Assembly: GCF_014648075.1 (NCBI RefSeq)
Contig: NZ_BMQK01000023.1
Location: forward strand, 1 to 64,000
Source of the DNA: Streptomyces ruber
Lineage (GTDB): Bacteria; Actinomycetota; Actinomycetes; Streptomycetales; Streptomycetaceae
Length of the DNA stretch: 64,000 nucleotides
Reading direction: 5' to 3'
The notes beneath the pieces were generated by a model. That model had not been told where the DNA came from. It made no database searches and worked only from the letters and a program-made list of their open reading frames with translations. Positions 61,792 through 64,000 of this stretch are shown piece after piece. The position numbers were made by a program, and so were the translations under genes. Within the stretch, counting starts at the first letter, position 1. Each line of letters opens with the position of its first letter.

Positions 61792-63153
61792 TCACTGATT
61801 GCCGCAGGTGGACACGGTGCCCGTGTCCAGCCAGGGCAGGTCGTGCCCCATCCGGTCCCGCTTGGTGCGCAGGTAGCGGAGGTTGTGCTCACCGGCCTGC
61901 ACGGGCATCGGCTCCCTGCCGGTGACCTCCAGGCCGTGACGGGTGAGCGCCTCGGTCTTCTCCGGGTTGTTGGTCATCAGGCGCACGCTGCGTACGCCGA
62001 GGTCCTTCAGGATCTGGGCGCCCGCGGCGTAGTCCCGGGCGTCGGCGGGCAGGCCGAGCTCCAGGTTGGCGTCGAGGGTGTCGCGGCCGCGCTCCTGGAG
62101 TTCGTACGCGCGCAGCTTGGACAGCAGGCCGATGCCGCGCCCCTCGTGGCCGCGCAGGTAGACGACCACGCCCCGGCCCTCGGCCGCGATGCGCCCCAGC
62201 GAGGTCTGGAGCTGGGGGCCGCAGTCGCAGCGCAGGGAGTGGAAGACGTCGCCCGTCAGGCACTCGGAGTGGACGCGGGCGAGGACGTCCTCGCCGTCGC
62301 CGATGTCGCCGTGGACGAGGGCCACGTGCTCGACGCCGTCGACGGTGGAGCGGTAGCCGTACGCGGTGAACTCGCCGAACGCCGTGGGCAGCTGGGTCCT
62401 CGCCTCGCGGCGGACGGTGGGCTCCGCGGTGCGGCGGTAGGCGATCAGGTCCTCGATGGAGATGATCGTCAGGCCGTGCTTGCGGGCGAAGGCGACCAGC
62501 TCGGGCAGGCGCAGCATGCGCCCGTCCTCGCCCGCGATCTCGACGATGGCGCCGGCGGGGCGCAGTCCGGCGAGCCGGGCGAGGTCGACGGCGGCCTCGG
62601 TGTGGCCGTCGCGTGCGAGCACGCCGCCGGGCCGGGCGCGCAGCGGGAAGACATGGCCGGGGCGGACGAAGTCGCCCGGCTGCGCCGCGCCGCTCGCCAG
62701 CAGCCGGAGGGTGGTGGCGCGGTCGGCCGCCGAGATGCCGGTGGTGACGCCGTGGGCCTCGGCGGCGTCCACGGAGACGGTGAACGCGGTCTTCATCGAC
62801 TCGTTGTTGTCGGAGACCATCTGCGGGAGGTCGAGCCGGTCGAGCTCGTCGCCCTCCATGGGCGCGCAGATCAGGCCCCGGCACTCGCTCATCATGAAGG
62901 CGACGATCTCGGGGGTGGCCATCTCGGCGGCGACGACGAGGTCGCCCTCGTTCTCCCGGTCCTCGTCGTCGACGACCACGACGGGCCGGCCGGCGGCGAT
63001 GTCGGCGACGGCCTGCTCGACCGGGTCGAGGTGGAAGCCGTCGAGGCTGTCGGTGCTGTAGAGGACCCGCATGGGGGGCTTGACGGCGGATTCCTCGGGC
63101 AGGGTGCCGGACGTGCCCTCTCGGGGCGGCGCGGGCGAGGTGCGGGCGGTCAT
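61792..63153 (-). CDS. ribBA: bifunctional DHBP synthase / GTP cyclohydrolase II
   Basis: A 453-residue fusion. The N-terminal RibB domain (about 38-240; DDEDRENEGDL, RPGHVFPL, DGHTEAAVDL) makes dihydroxybutanone phosphate from ribulose 5-phosphate. The C-terminal RibA domain (about 250-440; VHSECLTGDVFHSLRCDCG with three zinc cysteines, and RGHEGRGIGL) opens GTP. ATG 63153 follows AAGGAG and overlaps the ribM stop by 4 bp. Confidence 0.96.
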   Translation of the reverse strand: MTARTSPAPPREGTSGTLPEESAVKPPMRVLYSTDSLDGFHLDPVEQAVADIAAGRPVVVVDDEDRENEGDLVVAAEMATPEIVAFMMSECRGLICAPMEGDELDRLDLPQMVSDNNESMKTAFTVSVDAAEAHGVTTGISAADRATTLRLLASGAAQPGDFVRPGHVFPLRARPGGVLARDGHTEAAVDLARLAGLRPAGAIVEIAGEDGRMLRLPELVAFARKHGLTIISIEDLIAYRRTAEPTVRREARTQLPTAFGEFTAYGYRSTVDGVEHVALVHGDIGDGEDVLARVHSECLTGDVFHSLRCDCGPQLQTSLGRIAAEGRGVVVYLRGHEGRGIGLLSKLRAYELQERGRDTLDANLELGLPADARDYAAGAQILKDLGVRSVRLMTNNPEKTEALTRHGLEVTGREPMPVQAGEHNLRYLRTKRDRMGHDLPWLDTGTVSTCGNQ

Positions 63154-63785
63154 GCGGGGGCTCCTTCCATGGCGGGCTGACGGGAGCGCAGCCACCAGTC
63201 GCGCATGCCCCACAGGACGAGCGCGCCGTAGATGACGTAGACGAATCCGGAGAAGGCGAAGCCGTTGGCGAAGTTCAGGGGGACGCCGACGAGGTCGACG
63301 AGCAGCCAGGCGAACCAGAACTCGACCATGCCGCGCGCCTGGGCGTACATGGCGACGACCGTGCCGACGAAGATGTACGCGTCGGGCCAGGGGTCCCAGG
63401 ACAGGGCCGGGAAGGCGGTGAACAGCGTGCCGACGGCGAGGGTGCCGAGGGCGGCCGTGGCGACGAGCCAGGCGCGTTCGTGCCAGGTGGCGAACCGTAC
63501 GGCGATGGAGCCGTCCGCGGACTGGCCCCTGCCGCGGCTCCACTGCCGGAAACCCCAGGCGGCGACGAGCATGACGACGACCTGCTTGCCCGCGCTGCCG
63601 GAGAGGTGGGCGGTGGCGAAGGCGGCGAAGAGGATGAGGCCGGAGAGGAACTGCACGGGCCAGCTCCACAGGGAGCGGCGCCAGCCGAGCGCGAGGCCGA
63701 GCAGACCGATGACGTTGCCGATCATGTCCGACCACTTGATGTGCTGGTGGAACAGGACGAAGGCCTCGGAATTGAGCCAGTTCAC
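63150..63785 (-). CDS. ribM: RibM/PnuC-type riboflavin transporter
   Basis: A 211-residue membrane protein with six to seven helices of the PnuC family. IGNVIGLLGLALGWRRSLWSWP and WLLVDLVGVPLNFANGF are family blocks. Because it lies inside the riboflavin operon, overlapping ribBA by 4 bp and the synthase gene by 4 bp, it should be the riboflavin (facilitated-diffusion) carrier RibM known from Streptomyces davawensis rather than a nicotinamide riboside carrier. Confidence 0.9.
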   Translation of the reverse strand: MNWLNSEAFVLFHQHIKWSDMIGNVIGLLGLALGWRRSLWSWPVQFLSGLILFAAFATAHLSGSAGKQVVVMLVAAWGFRQWSRGRGQSADGSIAVRFATWHERAWLVATAALGTLAVGTLFTAFPALSWDPWPDAYIFVGTVVAMYAQARGMVEFWFAWLLVDLVGVPLNFANGFAFSGFVYVIYGALVLWGMRDWWLRSRQPAMEGAPA

Positions 63786-64000
63786 TTGCCTGCCTCCTGC
63801 CCCGCGAGCAGCCGCTCGACGTACTTGGCGATGATGTCGACCTCGAGGTTGACAAGATCGCCGCGCTGCTTGTTCCCGAGTGTGGTCAGGGCGAGCGTGG
63901 TGGGGATGAGACTGACGGTGAAGTGGTCGGGTCCCGCGTCGACGACGGTGAGACTGATGCCGTCGACGGTGATGGAGCCCTTCTCGACCACGTAGCGCGC
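63782..64000 (-). CDS. ribE: riboflavin synthase alpha chain, C-terminal part
   Basis: The last 72 or so residues of riboflavin synthase, cut by the right edge. EKGSITVDGISLTVVDAG and FTVSLIPTTLALTTLG belong to the second lumazine-binding repeat, ending in YVERLLAGQEAGK. It is the first known gene of this rib run, overlapping ribM by 4 bp. An FMN riboswitch, if present, would lie off the right edge. Confidence 0.93.
   Translation of the reverse strand, partial: ARYVVEKGSITVDGISLTVVDAGPDHFTVSLIPTTLALTTLGNKQRGDLVNLEVDIIAKYVERLLAGQEAGK

Noticed and set aside
63782..64000. FMN riboswitch of the riboflavin operon
   Set aside because: It would lie upstream of the riboflavin synthase gene, which is cut by the right edge, so nothing can be said from this window.

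Overview
The window is chromosomal DNA of a Streptomyces or very close relative. It has very high GC, strong GC bias at third codon positions, frequent GTG and TTG starts, and genus-typical genes: a conservon, the smeA-sffA sporulation pair, rbpA with a SigR promoter, and mycothiol-dependent formaldehyde oxidation. From memory, both flanks (crr-ptsI-acetoacetyl-CoA synthetase on the left; smeA-sffA to hisG-hisE-ribH-ribBA-ribM on the right) are conserved in Streptomyces coelicolor. The middle is more accessory.

Layout. 1-400: leader of an rRNA operon that reads off the left edge. 414-8269: PTS enzymes IIA-Glc (crr) and I (ptsI), an unknown protein, acetoacetyl-CoA synthetase and a GH31 glycosidase. 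8272-12260: Nudix hydrolase, secreted VanX-type dipeptidase, and glycerol uptake and phosphorylation (glpF-glpK). 12325-16670: a conservon (sensor kinase, roadblock, DUF742, GTPase; no P450). 17679-26474: a demethylation island that fits glycine betaine breakdown. It has a ferredoxin reductase, a Rieske ferredoxin, an IclR regulator, mycothiol-dependent formaldehyde dehydrogenase, a dimethylglycine-oxidase-like flavoprotein, a monomeric sarcosine oxidase-like protein and a Rieske oxygenase. 26475-33709: three genes that look like kleisin, KITE and SMC subunits, giving an uncharacterised condensin-like (MksBEF/Wadjet-like) complex with no nuclease gene beside it. 33828-36887: GntR regulator, MFS transporter and a YcsI-type hydro-lyase. 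36776-37950: a 219-bp tandem duplication and a decayed SGNH/GDSL esterase. 38084-40196: HEAT-like and ankyrin proteins. 40520-42410: smeA-sffA. 42440-46915: MocR/YczE pair, glycerophosphodiesterase and a UMF1-type MFS. 47181-54539: rbpA, fxsA, polyprenol-phosphate mannosyltransferase, amidohydrolase, Lrp regulator, acyl-CoA dehydrogenase and small proteins. 54692-59220: Tat-exported C39 peptidase, a P-loop kinase, a candidate small RNA and an EccA/CbbX-like AAA ATPase. 59498-64000: PH-domain protein, hisG-hisE and the riboflavin operon (ribH, ribBA, ribM, partial riboflavin synthase).

How the parts connect. The betaine island forms a closed scheme. The Rieske oxygenase, fed by the ferredoxin and reductase, removes the first methyl group, and the two flavoproteins remove the next two. 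The mycothiol-dependent dehydrogenase handles the formaldehyde released. An 11-bp motif shared by the two promoter regions around the IclR gene suggests common control. The SMC-like trio is the best candidate for an undescribed system.
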